From positions 15,123,687 through 15,187,686 of the forward strand of contig OX578284.1 of the NCBI GenBank assembly GCA_951217055.1: 64,000 bases of DNA, written 5' to 3'. Below are positions 31,286 to 42,013 of the stretch, piece by piece (position 1 is the first letter of the stretch; every line of letters starts with the position of its first letter). This DNA is from Gerris lacustris (Eukaryota; Arthropoda; Insecta; Hemiptera; Gerridae). Position numbers and translations under genes: made by a program. The notes under the pieces were generated by a model, which saw nothing but the letters and a program-made list of their open reading frames with translations, had not been told where the DNA came from and searched no databases.

Positions 31286-34200
31286 ATGACCCATCAAAAT
31301 ATTAAAATAGGTAGTTGGAATTGTAAAGGATACAGAACGCGTAGTGAAGATATTCGATTACTTCTACACAGGGAAAAGTTACATGTTCTAATGCTTCAAG
31401 AAACCCACTTGCCATCTGTAAACTTAATCAACATCCCTGGTTTCAAAATCTACCGTCAGGACCCCCCCGCAGGAAGTTGGCGGGGAGGCTTGGCAACGCT
31501 AGTGTCGGTAAGCATACCTAGTAGAGAAACTGTTATAAACACCAACCTCCATGTTTTAACAACTGTTGTGGGAGGAACATATCCAATCACAATTTGTAAC
31601 GTCTACTTGGAATGCGGAGAAGAAGTTACGCGGCGGGAGTTAAACAACATCGTACATCAACTTAAAGCCCCTTTCATGGTAGCAGGGGACTTCAACGCCC
31701 ATAGTAGAGTGTGGGGTTCATCTTCTGACGATGCAAGAGGACGCATTATAGAAGCATTCATAGAAGATCAAGGACTGTTCCTTCACAACAACGGACAGCC
31801 CACTTACATGGATGCGAGGACCGGCAATCAGGATGCTATCGACCTAGTAATATCATCACCAGCTGTGAGTCGCTTATCCGATTTTTCAATATCACCCTAT
31901 TTGTATGGTAGTGATCATTACCCGATATATATTTCCATTTTCCCTAATAACCCTAGTCCATCACCTTCCACCCGGTGGTCATTTAAAAATGCAGATTGGG
32001 CTTGCTTTAGAAGGCACCTGTGTGAAGCGTCTCCTCCTTTAGTGAACGAGATTAGAGCAGAACTACTCCTTACCTTTATCACAACATCAATTTTAAATGC
32101 CGCCAACCTAGCAATACCAAGGTCAACCCATGGCAGAGGCCGCCCGTTAGTCCCCTGGTGGAATAAAGATTGCAAAATCGCTCTCAAAGAGAGACGTAAA
32201 ACTCTGAGGCAGTTCAAAGCTAATGCTACTCAAGAAAACCTTGCAAGATATAGGAAAGCGAGAGCTAAAAGCAAATATGTGTTCAAACAGGCCAAATTAG
32301 CATCATGGAGGAGTTACGTATCTTCTCTAAATCAATTCACTCCATCCTCTGAAGTGTGGAAGAAAGTTAAAGCGTTATCTGGGAAGAAAAGTGTCCTTGC
32401 CTTACCAGTCCTAAATATCAATAATGACCTAGTCTCTAATCCGCAACAAGTAGCTGAAACAATGGCATCCCATTTCGCTAAAGTCAGCTCAAACAGAGCT
32501 TACACTCAGGATTTTCAGAACATAAAAATCCAATCTGAGGTAAACGAAATTGTATTTGATGATAACACCTCTAATTCCCAATTCTATAACAAAGAATTCA
32601 GTCTTTGGGAACTGGAAACTGCTCTCAACACATTGAAACTAACTGCACCAGGACCAGATCAAATCCATAATATTATGCTGAAAAACCTACCTACATCATT
32701 TCGACTCTACGTCCTGAAACTCTACAACATCCTGTGGACTTCCCAAACCTATCCTGATAGCTGGCGGGAAGCAATATTAATACCTATTGCAAAACCTGGA
32801 AAGAACACCACATTCCCAGAATCATACAGGCCAATAGCAATGACCAACACACTTAGCAAATTGCTCGAAAAAATGGTTAATGCAAGACTTATGTGGGAGC
32901 TGGAATCAAAGAACCTGCTGTCAAGATACCAGAGTGGTTTCAGGAAAAGAAGATCGACCATAGACAACCTCGTGAGATTAGAAAACTACATCAGGGACGG
33001 GTTTACTCAAGGCAAAGAAACTGTAGGTGTATTCTTTGATTGCGAGAAAGCCTATGATAAGACGTGGCGATACCTTATCCTTAAGCAGTTACAGAAAACA
33101 GGCTTTGAAGGTCACCTGCCAACTTTTATTAAGAACTTTTTGGCTGAGCGGAGGTTCAGAGTGAAGATAGGAGATACGTTATCAACTTCCTACATTCAAG
33201 AAAACGGTGTCCCTCAAGGGGCAGTTTTAAGTGTGACCCTATTTATACTGGCGATCAATGATCTTGAGTCAGTAATTCCACCAAGCGTTGAAACCTTTTT
33301 CTTCGTGGACGATGTAACAGTACTTTTTAGATCTAAAACTAGTACCATGGCCACTCCAGTTTTGCAGCAGTGTATCAATAGAATGAGAAACTGGGCCTCA
33401 TGTAATGGCTTCACCTTTTCACCCACAAAATCATGTTGTGTGACATTTTCAAGAAAAAGGAGACACCAACCAATAACTCTTAGACTCTCAGGCCAAATCA
33501 TACCAACAGTTGAGGAGGTTAAATACCTTGGCCTCATTGTAGATAGAAAACTAACGTTTAAGTCCCATATTGAAAACTTAAGATCAAAGTGCTTACGAGG
33601 TCTTAACTTTCTACGTATGATCCAGTCACACAGTTGGGGAGCAGATCGGTATACACTATTGAGACTTTACAATCAACTCATTAGAAGTAAGATGGACTAC
33701 GGCAGTGAGATATACGGTTCAGCAAAAGAAATTCATCTTAAAAGGTTGGACCCTGTTCATAACTCAGCTCTACGCATAGTGACTGGCTCTTTCAGAACCA
33801 GCCCTGTTGACAGCATTTTGGTAGAATGTAATGAGCCAACACTATCCTTTAGAAGAAATCTCACGCTGCTTCGCTTAGGTTTTAGGCTCCTGCAAACTCC
33901 AGAAAATCCTTCAGCCCAATTATTTCTAAATCAAAATTCCATTCCTTTGTATAACCGTAACACCCACCTTCCCAAACCAGCTGGCCTCCGTTTCAAACAG
34001 CTAATCTCTTTATTAGGACTATCAGACCTACCAAAACCAACACCTTTGAACCTCTATGAAAAGCCACCCTGGATTATGACCCAACCTAGAATAAATTACT
34101 TGGGACATTCTCAACGAAAGATTGAAACACTTGACGTTCAATATGTGCAGGAACACCGCAAGCATATGATCAAGAATGCCGATGCAGCCCTTTTTTACAC

Positions 34201-34987
34201 AGACGCCTCGAAAAACAACGAAGGAAGTGGTTGTGCCTTCATTCAGAATGAGGTATCTAAGCAATACGCTTGTAGTAAGTGGAGCTCTATAAACACAGTC
34301 GAGCTTGAAGCGATCAGAAAAGCTGTTAAGCACGCGACTGAAAACAACATGAAGAAAATAGTTATCTACACCGACTCACAATGTGCTCTCCAAGCTCTGT
34401 GTAAACTATACTCAGAAAGTTCCGTCGTCGCAGCGATACGAGATTATGAATATACAAACCAAATCAAAGTAAAATACTGCTGGGTTCCCAGCCATAGAAA
34501 TATAGAAGGAAACGAGAAGGTGGACAAAATGGCGAAGGAGGCAATAAACAAGGGAGAAGAACTCGAAACCGTGATCACTGCTAAGGACCTAAATAAAACT
34601 CTATGGACTACCTTACTTAGACAATGGCAAGAAGACTGGACAAACGGTTCAAACACAAAATTAAAATATATTAAACCTCTCATCACAGACTGGAAAACAT
34701 GCTGCAGACAAAACAGACGGGAAGAAATAATTTTGGCACGACTCCGGATTGGACACACACGACTGACGCACGGCTACCTCATCACACGACAAGACCCACC
34801 AACCTGTAGGTTATGTGGAGAAACATTGACTGTTCACCATATCCTCTGCGACTGCAACAGACTTGACGAGGAAAGAAAACAGTTTGAACTTCCAACAACA
34901 ATTTCTGAAATTCTACGAGACGACGAAACCACTGTTCAAAAGCTATTTAAATATTTGGAACATTTAGATTTAGTGAAAGATGTATAG
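31286..34987 (+). CDS. Non-LTR ORF2, endonuclease / reverse transcriptase / RNase H (1233 aa)
   Basis: Performs target-primed reverse transcription. The N-terminal APE endonuclease (1-225) shows SWNCKG, QETHLP, VAGDFNAHSRVWGS and the terminal SDHYP. The linker has the PWWNKDCK and FKQAKLASWRSYV signatures of the I/Jockey group. The RT (about 440-800) shows LIPIAKPGK, SYRPIAMTNTLSKLLE, FDCEKAYD, GVPQGAVLS and catalytic FVDD near residue 673, where YADD or FADD is usual. RNase H (about 965-1090) has YTDAS, ELEAI, TDSQ and SHRNIEGNEKVD. The C-terminal CRLCGETLTVHHILCDC is the conserved CCHC. Intact, with ATG six bases after the ORF1 stop and in the same frame. Confidence 0.96.
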   Translation: MTHQNIKIGSWNCKGYRTRSEDIRLLLHREKLHVLMLQETHLPSVNLINIPGFKIYRQDPPAGSWRGGLATLVSVSIPSRETVINTNLHVLTTVVGGTYPITICNVYLECGEEVTRRELNNIVHQLKAPFMVAGDFNAHSRVWGSSSDDARGRIIEAFIEDQGLFLHNNGQPTYMDARTGNQDAIDLVISSPAVSRLSDFSISPYLYGSDHYPIYISIFPNNPSPSPSTRWSFKNADWACFRRHLCEASPPLVNEIRAELLLTFITTSILNAANLAIPRSTHGRGRPLVPWWNKDCKIALKERRKTLRQFKANATQENLARYRKARAKSKYVFKQAKLASWRSYVSSLNQFTPSSEVWKKVKALSGKKSVLALPVLNINNDLVSNPQQVAETMASHFAKVSSNRAYTQDFQNIKIQSEVNEIVFDDNTSNSQFYNKEFSLWELETALNTLKLTAPGPDQIHNIMLKNLPTSFRLYVLKLYNILWTSQTYPDSWREAILIPIAKPGKNTTFPESYRPIAMTNTLSKLLEKMVNARLMWELESKNLLSRYQSGFRKRRSTIDNLVRLENYIRDGFTQGKETVGVFFDCEKAYDKTWRYLILKQLQKTGFEGHLPTFIKNFLAERRFRVKIGDTLSTSYIQENGVPQGAVLSVTLFILAINDLESVIPPSVETFFFVDDVTVLFRSKTSTMATPVLQQCINRMRNWASCNGFTFSPTKSCCVTFSRKRRHQPITLRLSGQIIPTVEEVKYLGLIVDRKLTFKSHIENLRSKCLRGLNFLRMIQSHSWGADRYTLLRLYNQLIRSKMDYGSEIYGSAKEIHLKRLDPVHNSALRIVTGSFRTSPVDSILVECNEPTLSFRRNLTLLRLGFRLLQTPENPSAQLFLNQNSIPLYNRNTHLPKPAGLRFKQLISLLGLSDLPKPTPLNLYEKPPWIMTQPRINYLGHSQRKIETLDVQYVQEHRKHMIKNADAALFYTDASKNNEGSGCAFIQNEVSKQYACSKWSSINTVELEAIRKAVKHATENNMKKIVIYTDSQCALQALCKLYSESSVVAAIRDYEYTNQIKVKYCWVPSHRNIEGNEKVDKMAKEAINKGEELETVITAKDLNKTLWTTLLRQWQEDWTNGSNTKLKYIKPLITDWKTCCRQNRREEIILARLRIGHTRLTHGYLITRQDPPTCRLCGETLTVHHILCDCNRLDEERKQFELPTTISEILRDDETTVQKLFKYLEHLDLVKDV

Positions 34988-35084
34988 ACTCAAATTAATA
35001 AAAAATGTGTAAATAACTACTGTATCGGGTGTACATGACCAAGTTGTCGAACACCCATATGAAAACAATAAATAAATAAATAAA

Positions 35085-35109
35085 TATATATATATAATTT
35101 TTTTTTAAA
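35085..35109. repeat. Right candidate target duplication and T-tract
   Basis: TATATATATATAA at 35085-35097, matching 29796-29810, followed by a T-run. Confidence 0.5.
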
Positions 35110-35475
35110 TCAGTCAAAATTGTTTTGTTTTCTTACAAGAATAAAATTACCAATTTAGCAATATTCAAAGTGTGCAGACAGTAGAAATTAACATCGGACC
35201 ACCTATGGGCTACTTTTAACAAACCATCCAAATTTCCTAATAATTAGATGAGTATTTTTAAAGATATACGGATTAATACAAAGAAACTTTGCGCGCGCGT
35301 GGAAACACCTATAGGCGCAGATAGTTGAAACTTTATGAACACTTATATGGGAACCAACTGTGGCCTAATTATGACCTACCTTTGAAATTCCATTAAAATC
35401 GGACGATTATATTTGTAAATATGTTGGTTAGCAAAAATTGTGGGCTGAGTGACAGACAGACACGGGATAGATCAA
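35110..35475. repeat. Interspersed repeat, partner of 62740-63090
   Basis: Shared landmarks in the same order: AGTCAAAATTGTTTTG, AGTTGAAA, AACAAACCAT, GTTGAAAC(T)TTAT, ATGGGCTAATTATGAC/GGCCTAATTATGACC, TCATTAAAATCGGAC, GTTGATTCGCAAAAATTG/GTTGGTTAGCAAAAATTG, and GACAGACAGAC/GACAGATAGACC. Typical insect non-coding repeat. No ORF. Confidence 0.65.
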
Positions 35476-35568
35476 AAATGTTCCCTGATGTCAAAAACAG
35501 ATTTCTGTCTTTCGACCTGACATACGTAAGCTTGTGTGAACTTCGACAAGCTTGGAAGTAAAACTTAT

Positions 35569-36115
35569 TTCTTCTACTAGATTTTTAATTAACTTGTAGT
35601 CCTACTCAAATCCTTAATGATTTCTTCTGCTAAATTTCTAATCAACTTTTAGTCCTACTCAAATCCAAAATGATTTCTTCTTCTAGATTTCTAATTAACT
35701 TGTACTTCTACTCAAATCCTTAATGATTTCTTCTACTAGATTTCTAATTAACTTGTACTTCTACTCAAATCCTTAATGATTTCTTCTACTAGATTTTTAA
35801 TTAACTTGTAGTCCTACTCAAATCCTTAATGATTTCTTCTGCTAAATTTCTAATCAACTTTTAGTCCTACTCAAATCCAAAATGATTTCTTCTACTAGAT
35901 TTCTAGTAATATTTTATTCTTCAACACAAACCCTAAATGATTTCTAGTCAAATTTTAGTCTTCTACTCAAAAGCTGGATGATTTCTTCTGCTAGAATTCT
36001 AGTCGAATTGTTTGGTATTGTACTCAAATCCTAGATGATTTCTTCTGCTAGAATTCAAGTCGAATTTTTGGTATTATAATCAAATCCTAAATGGTTTCTT
36101 CTGCTAGATTTCTTA
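35569..36115. repeat. 53-bp minisatellite, about 10 units
   Basis: The unit reads approximately TTCTACTAGATTTCTAATTA then ACTTGTACTTCTACTCAAAT then CCTTAATGATTTC. The first six units are close to identical and some are duplicated as a block (the GCTAAATTTCTAATCAACTT variant at 35628 and 35847). The last units decay. No coding. Confidence 0.9.
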
Positions 36116-36662
36116 GTCTTTACCTTTAAGTCCTAAATTCTGTGTATCAAAGAAGATAAGGCACCTAGGTGTGTCAGAATTAAAAGAGCACTAACACTTT
36201 CTCACCCTCACGTTATCATTGACTATTTTTTCGGTGTGATTTTTGTGTTATTGATCCTGAAAGCCGGCTAAAAGTGAGGACGCTGAATAGGAGTTAAAGC
36301 TTCTGCAAGAGTAAGATATAGTAATCTTATCCTCCTTGACAGGTTTGCCAATAAGATAAAATAATGTTAACCGAGAAATTGTTCAAAGAATCGGAAAGTA
36401 TTGACGTAAAATAAATAACGTCAAAAACACATAGGCTTATTTATGATTTAGCTAAAGCTTTTAAGATGACAAAGAAATGGCAAGTTGGCCAACAGATAGG
36501 TAGGAAAAGAGAGGACTGCCATATAGAAAGGGAAAAGCAAAAGGTGATAAAAAAAAGCCTTTTATAGCCAGGTAAGATAAAAGCGTAACGTATAAAAAAG
36601 ATAACTAAGTTATGGTTGGTCAGAAATAACTAGCAAAGGAGAAAATATAATACCATCAAATG

Positions 36663-36665
<3 letters not shown>
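36116..36665. other. Non-coding stretch
   Basis: No supported feature before the (TA)n tract at 36666. Confidence 0.4.

Positions 36666-36757
<92 letters not shown>
36666..36757. repeat. (TA)n microsatellite
   Basis: About 45 AT dinucleotides in a nearly pure run. Confidence 0.95.
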
Positions 36758-36761
<4 letters not shown>

Positions 36762-36793
36762 GCATATTTTAATCACAAGGTTTACACTAACGA

Positions 36794-37433
36794 TCTTATA
36801 AAATAGAGATGGAGTACTAAGCGAAAAAAGTGTCACCAAGAACTTGGATATCTAGTGAGATGCATTACCTTCCCTTATAGTTATAACTAGAGAAGATGAA
36901 GAAGAATGTGAAGAATTCGATCAGGTTATGTTATTTTTAAAACTATTTTTCTTCCATTTGCGTTTCATATTTCTTCTTTTTTAAAATAACGCATATTTAT
37001 AATTTTATAAATATGTATAATATTTACGTTATACTTTTTATAGTTGTATGTATTAATTTTTTTATATATTTACTATACATTTTTTGAAAAGATAAACTGA
37101 CAATATTATTGAATCAATTAATTAATATTAATAATTACATTATTAAAAACTATTTTAATAATTAAATTTTATTAATATATTATAGTAAAACTGTAAATTA
37201 AGATTAAAAACTCTTAACACAAGAAAATATTTAATTAAAAACGTTATTAAAAGAATGTTAGATTGTAACCTTTCATTAAAAATAAACAATGGGTAACAGT
37301 CGGGAAGAAATTTGTCCCACTAATAACTTCTGATCATGCGCCAGTCGTAATTTGATGTAGATTTTTTTCCAAGTTCTTGGCGACACTTTTTTACCCAGGA
37401 GGTATACTTAGTGCTCCATCTCTATTTTATAAG
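36794..37433. mobile_element. 640-bp MITE with about 65-bp terminal inverted repeats
   Basis: GATCTTATAAAATAGAGATG followed by GAGTACTAAG and AAAAGTGTCACCAAGAACTT (36794-36851) is mirrored at 37366-37433 (CCAAGTTCTTGGCGACACTT ... CATCTCTATTTTATAAGATC). The right arm has a 12-base insert (CCAGGAGGTATA region). The interior is very AT-rich with no ORF. Confidence 0.75.
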
Positions 37434-37436
37434 ATC

Positions 37437-37665
37437 CTTGGTTTTACATATGTAGTAAGATTGATAGGAAAGTTCTTAACATTGAAGCAATGATTGAGGT
37501 AGTTCGTGACATTTCAAATGTAATGAGAGGGTATTTAGCGAGATCTTATTTGCTAGGATCTCGCTAAATACCCTCTCATTACATTTGAAATGTCACGAAC
37601 TACCTCAATCATTGCTTCAATGTTAAGAACTTTCTTATCAATCTTACTATGTATGTAAAACCAAG
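37437..37665. repeat. 230-bp near-perfect palindrome
   Basis: The left arm 37437-37545 (CTTGGTTTTACATATGTAGT ... TTTAGCGAGATC) is complementary to the right arm 37556-37665 almost base for base, with a 10-base spacer TTATTTGCTA. A third, single-orientation copy of the arm follows at 37748-37842. Confidence 0.88.
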
Positions 37666-38060
37666 AACACAGTGAGAAAGTTTATGCAAACGTTTCGCTA
37701 AATTTATTTGCATCATCATTCAAATAAAAATCATTTCTGTATAAAACATAGTAAGATTGATAGGAAAGTGCTTAAGATTGAAGCAATGATTGAGTTAGTT
37801 CGTGACATTACAAATATAATGAGAGGGAATTTTAGCGAGATGCTACCAAATAAAGCACAGTGAGAAAGTTTATGCAAAAGTTTCGCTAAATTTATGAGCA
37901 TTATCATTCTTTTATAAAAATGCATTGAGTCAACGTTGGCCTTCTTTGTATTATTTTGATTTTAAACTTTGTTTCTAACTCTGATGATGATAATGAATTT
38001 GGCGAAACGTTAGCATAAACTTTGTCACAGTGTTTTATTTGGCAGCATCTCGCTAACATA
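37666..38060. repeat. Degenerate hammerhead-like repeats next to the palindrome
   Basis: Segments with AAGTTTATGCAAACGTTTCGCTAAATTTAT (37689), AAGTTTATGCAAAAGTTTCGCTAAATTTAT (37867) and, inverted, CTGATGATGATAATGAATTTGGCGAAACGTT (37981-38011) are versions of one motif with GATGA and GCGAAAC. Their hairpins are weak or imperfect. TAGCGAGATGCTACC and GGCAGCATCTCGCTAA flank them. These are most likely decayed ends of the same retroelement group as the motifs at 5397 and 26789 (inference). Confidence 0.5.
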
Positions 38061-38673
38061 TCCACTTATTATTGAAACAATATTTATGTTAATTTATAAG
38101 AAACAGACATAATATTAATATTATGAATTCTGATTTTTCACTCATCACTTTTGATTTAATTAGTCAGCATTTCTCTCATAACTTAAAACTAATTTGTTTT
38201 TAAATCTATAATGAAATTATAATTAATTTTATTATTTATTTGATTAACTAGTTTGAAATCATCCGTTATCTGTAAATCATGGATTTTGTGTTGGTCGTTT
38301 AGAACCTAAAGAGTTTAAAACTAAAGTTTCTAAACTGGAGTTTAGAACTGAAGTACTTAAGCTTAGTAGTTCTAAACAGGAGATTAGAACTTAACCTATG
38401 GGGGGAGGGTTAAATTTTGGGGATTTAAAATTTAACTGTCAACATTTTTACGTGAAAAAGCAACTTAGAACAGAACCTACCATTTTTTATAAATAATGCT
38501 TTTTTTCTTGAATAGTCGAAATTTGGTCCAGTTTCCTCTTTTAAGATATGTATTATCAAATTGTACCTATAGTGCAGGGTACTTTTTGAACAAAAATTAA
38601 TTCTATAAATCTTAATTTAAGAACTTACACTTAATACTTTTCTTTAAAATAGTATATTATGTTACTAGGCTAT

Positions 38674-38763
38674 GAAGTGAGTTTTTTCTTTACCACGGCA
38701 ATTACATTTACTGTCGAGCGAAGCCAGACAGTAAATATTGTCAAGGTAAAGAAAAAACACTTC
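38674..38763. repeat. Nested hairpin
   Basis: GAAGTGAGTTTTTTCTTTACC pairs with GGTAAAGAAAAAACACTTC. Inside, ATTTACTGTC pairs with GACAGTAAAT. CTTTACC...GGTAAAG is also the stem of the hairpin at 227-270, so the families may be related. Confidence 0.65.
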
Positions 38764-39030
38764 ACAGTCGTGTAGCATATGCTATTTTTTCCGAGGTAGC
38801 AGACAATGAAAAAGCATTAAATATTAATCAATAATCAATATAATAATAACAAATAATAGAACATACTTAAGATTTACAAAAATGAAACCTTAAAAAGAGG
38901 TTACACTATAACATACGATAAATAAAACGCATTGACATCTAGCGGATTTTAATCGTACTAAGAAGCATTTCTACAAAGATTGCAGCGCTAAATACGGAAG
39001 TTTTGATAATTACCAGCAGGAAAGAAAACA

Positions 39031-39056
39031 TTTTTTACGTCCTAGGACGTAAAAAA
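39031..39056. repeat. Perfect 26-bp palindrome
   Basis: TTTTTTACGTCCT followed by its exact complement AGGACGTAAAAAA, no spacer. Flanked by GAAAGAAAACA and CTTTTTCTTTAC. Confidence 0.85.
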
Positions 39057-39949
39057 CTTTTTCTTTACAGATAGGAGTAATGAAAAGTTTTTTTAAGTCC
39101 ACGTAATGAAAAAATTGATTTTAGCTATGTTTTTTAGGCTCTAAAGTTACTATTTCACTGTCTACCCCGGATTATTATTATTTTTTTTTTTTTGTCATTA
39201 CAAGTATCTATTAGCAACCTGATCTGAAAATGCCCTGTGTACATGTATTTTTTATTTAATGTTTTAGTAAATTTGAAATTTGTTAATAACCAAAAGAGTT
39301 TAAATTATTCACAGTTTAACTTAGCATAATTTAAAATGAATAATTTTAGAGTCTTAAAGCGTAAATGAAAGTGTCTAAAACATTTGAGAAGTGAACTGAA
39401 ATTTGAGTTTTCTCCGACAGTGAGAGAGAATTCATTAACAAAGCCAACTGTCAACTAGCCAACTTAACTCTAAAGTGACAAAGGAAGACAAGTAAGGCAC
39501 TTATTAGTTCATACTTCAACTAAGTTTAAAGTAATAATGGATTCAAATACCAGTTTCTCTACTTCTATTATTAACTTCTCAATGGCATAATAACATTTTA
39601 AAATATTAATTATACAATCAGATCTGAGCAGTAAGATTGCTTATTTTTTATCCCTCAGTAGGTTTTACCTGGTAATTTATAATTTTATGTCACTTACTCC
39701 TGTAAAAGGGTTTAAGGAATCTTAAATAATTTAGATGATTCTGCTTGCTTGACTTCAATCCCTTTTCCGCTTCCACAATTAGATTTGGCAGCACTTTCTC
39801 ATTTCTACCTAAACCTTCAATGGCTGACATTGATCATGCCAACCCTTCTACCTCCTTCGTTTTTAACTCAAGTCAGTTGCAATCTAGCCACCATTTGAAT
39901 ATTACTTAGTAGAAAATCTTCTTTTGACACAACTCTCAATAGTCAATTT

Positions 39950-42013
39950 TTAAAAACCTAAGTAAATAGGGATAGAGATCTTTAAACATCCACCACCTAA
40001 GACCTAAGTAAATAGGGATAGAGATCTTTAAACATCTAGCAACTAAGTAAATAGGGATAGAGATCTTTAAACATCTAACACCTAAGTAAATAGGGATAGA
40101 GATCTTTAAACACCTAAGTAAATAGGAATAGAGATCTTTAAACACCTAAGAAAGTAGAGCTAGAAATCTTTAAACACTTCATTAAATAGGGATAGAAATC
40201 TTTAAACACCTGAGTAAATAGAGATACAGATCTTTAAACGTCTAACACATAAGTAAATAGGGATAGAGATCTTTAAACACCTAAGTAAAAATAAATAGAG
40301 ATCTTTAAACACCTAAGAAAATAGAGCTAGAAATCTTTAAACACCTAAGTAAATAGGGATAAAAATCTTTAAACACCTGAGTAAACAGAGATAGAGATCT
40401 TTAAACATCTTACGCCTAAGAAAATAGAGCTAGAAATCTTTAAACATTTAACACCTAAGTAAATAGGGATAGAGATCTTTAAACAACTAAGTAAATAGAA
40501 ATAGAGATCTTTAAACACCTAAGAAAATAGAGCTAGAAATCCTTAAACACCTAAGTAAATAGGGATAGAAATCTTTAAACACCTGAGTAAACAGAGATAT
40601 AGATCTTTAAACATCTTACACCTAAGAAAATAGGGATAGAGATATTTGAACACCTATATAAATAGGAATAGAGATCTTCAAACGCCTAAGAAAATAGAGC
40701 AAGAAATATTTAAACATCTAACACCTAAGTAAATAGGGATAGAGATCTTTAAACAACTAAGTAAATAGGGATAGAGATCTTTAAACACCTAACTAAATAG
40801 GGATAGAGATCTTTAAACATCTAACACCTAAGTAAATAGGGATAGAGATCTTTAAACACCTGTGTAAATAGGGATAGAGATCTTTAAACACCTAAGTAAA
40901 TAGGGATAGAGATCTTTAAACATCTAACACCTAAGTAAATAGGGATAGAGATCTTTAAACACCTAAGAAAGTAGAGCTAGAAATCTTTAAACACTTCATT
41001 AAATAGGGATAGAAATCTTTAAACACCTGAGTAAATAGAGATACAGATCTTTAAACGTCTAACACATAAGTAAATAGGGATAGAGATCTTTAAACACCTA
41101 AGTAAAAATAAATAGAGATCTTTAAACACCTAAGAAAATAGAGCTAGAAATCTTTAAACACCTAAGTAAATAGGGATAAAAATCTTTAAACACCTGAGTA
41201 AACAGAGATAGAGATCTTTAAACATCTTACGCCTAAGAAAATAGAGCTAGAAATCTTTAAACATTTAACACCTAAGTAAATAGGGATAGAGATCTTTAAA
41301 CAACTAAGTAAATAGAAATAGAGATCTTTAAACACCTAAGAAAATAGAGCTAGAAATCCTTAAACACCTAAGTAAATAGGGATAGAAATCTTTAAACACC
41401 TGAGTAAACAGAGATATAGATCTTTAAACATCTTACACCTAAGAAAATAGGGATAGAGATATTTGAACACCTATATAAATAGGAATAGAGATCTTCAAAC
41501 GCCTAAGAAAATAGAGCAAGAAATATTTAAACATCTAACACCTAAGTAAATAGGGATAGAGATCTTTAAACAACTAAGTAAATAGGGATAGAGATCTTTA
41601 AACACCTAACTAAATAGGGATAGAGATCTTTAAACATCTAACACCTAAGTAAATAGGGATAGAGATCTTTAAACACCTGTGTAAATAGGGATAGAGATCT
41701 TTAAACACCTAAGTAAATAGGGATAGAGATCTTTAAACATCTAACACCTAAGTAAATAGGGATAGAGATATTTAAACACCTATTAAATAGGGATAGAGAT
41801 CTTTAAACACCTAAGTAAATAGGGATAGAGATCTTTAAACATCTAACACCTAAGTAAATAGAGATAGAGATCTTTAAACATCTAACACCTAAGTAAATAG
41901 GGATAGAGATCTTTAAACACCTAAGTAAATAGGGATAGAGATCTTTAAACATCTAACACCTAAGTAAATATAGGGATAGAGATCTTTAAACACCTAAATA
42001 AATAGGGATAGAG
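39950..42013. repeat. 2-kb minisatellite of about 32-bp units with an 817-bp higher-order duplication
   Basis: The basic unit is approximately CACCTAAGTAAATAGGGATA then GAGATCTTTAAA, with variants AGAGCTAGAAATC, ACAGAGATA and an extra CATCTAA. About 60-65 units. A long block with distinctive variants (CTAAGAAAGTAGAGC, ACACTTCATTAAATAGG, ACGTCTAACACATAAG) starts at 40144 and recurs at 40961, and CCTGTGTAAATAGG at 40860 recurs at 41677, a constant offset of 817 bp. Two whole 817-bp blocks are therefore tandem (about 40128-41760). A minus-strand Ile-Tyr-Leu ORF through it is an artefact. Confidence 0.95.

Larger units (their letters stand above)
29811..35084 (+). mobile_element. Full-length I-like non-LTR retrotransposon
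   Basis: About 5.3 kb: short 5' UTR (29811-29899), ORF1, ORF2, a 97-bp 3' UTR and a TAAA-type simple tail (AATAAATAAATAAATAAA) ending near 35084. A candidate TA-rich duplication flanks it. ORF2 has APE endonuclease, RT, RNase H and a terminal CCHC motif, and ORF1 has three zinc knuckles. RNase H plus a simple-repeat tail in place of poly(A) favours the I clade within the Jockey/I/R1 group. Both ORFs are open throughout, so this copy could be active. Confidence 0.88.
38061..39949. other. Non-coding stretch with two strong hairpins
   Basis: No gene seen. Structures listed separately are at 38674-38763 and 39031-39056. Around 38300-38400 short words AGTTTAGAACT/TTCTAAAC repeat in both orientations. 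Confidence 0.4.

Noticed and set aside
30521..34758. Several minus-strand ORFs over the non-LTR element
   Set aside because: Antisense shadows of intact ORF1 and ORF2.
39936..42013. I-SceI-like homing endonuclease sites (TAGGGATA) in the minisatellite
   Set aside because: Only 8 of 18 bases match and they recur because the unit repeats; no endonuclease gene is present.
39950..42013. CRISPR-like array of regularly spaced repeats
   Set aside because: Units are contiguous with no unique spacers; eukaryotic minisatellite.
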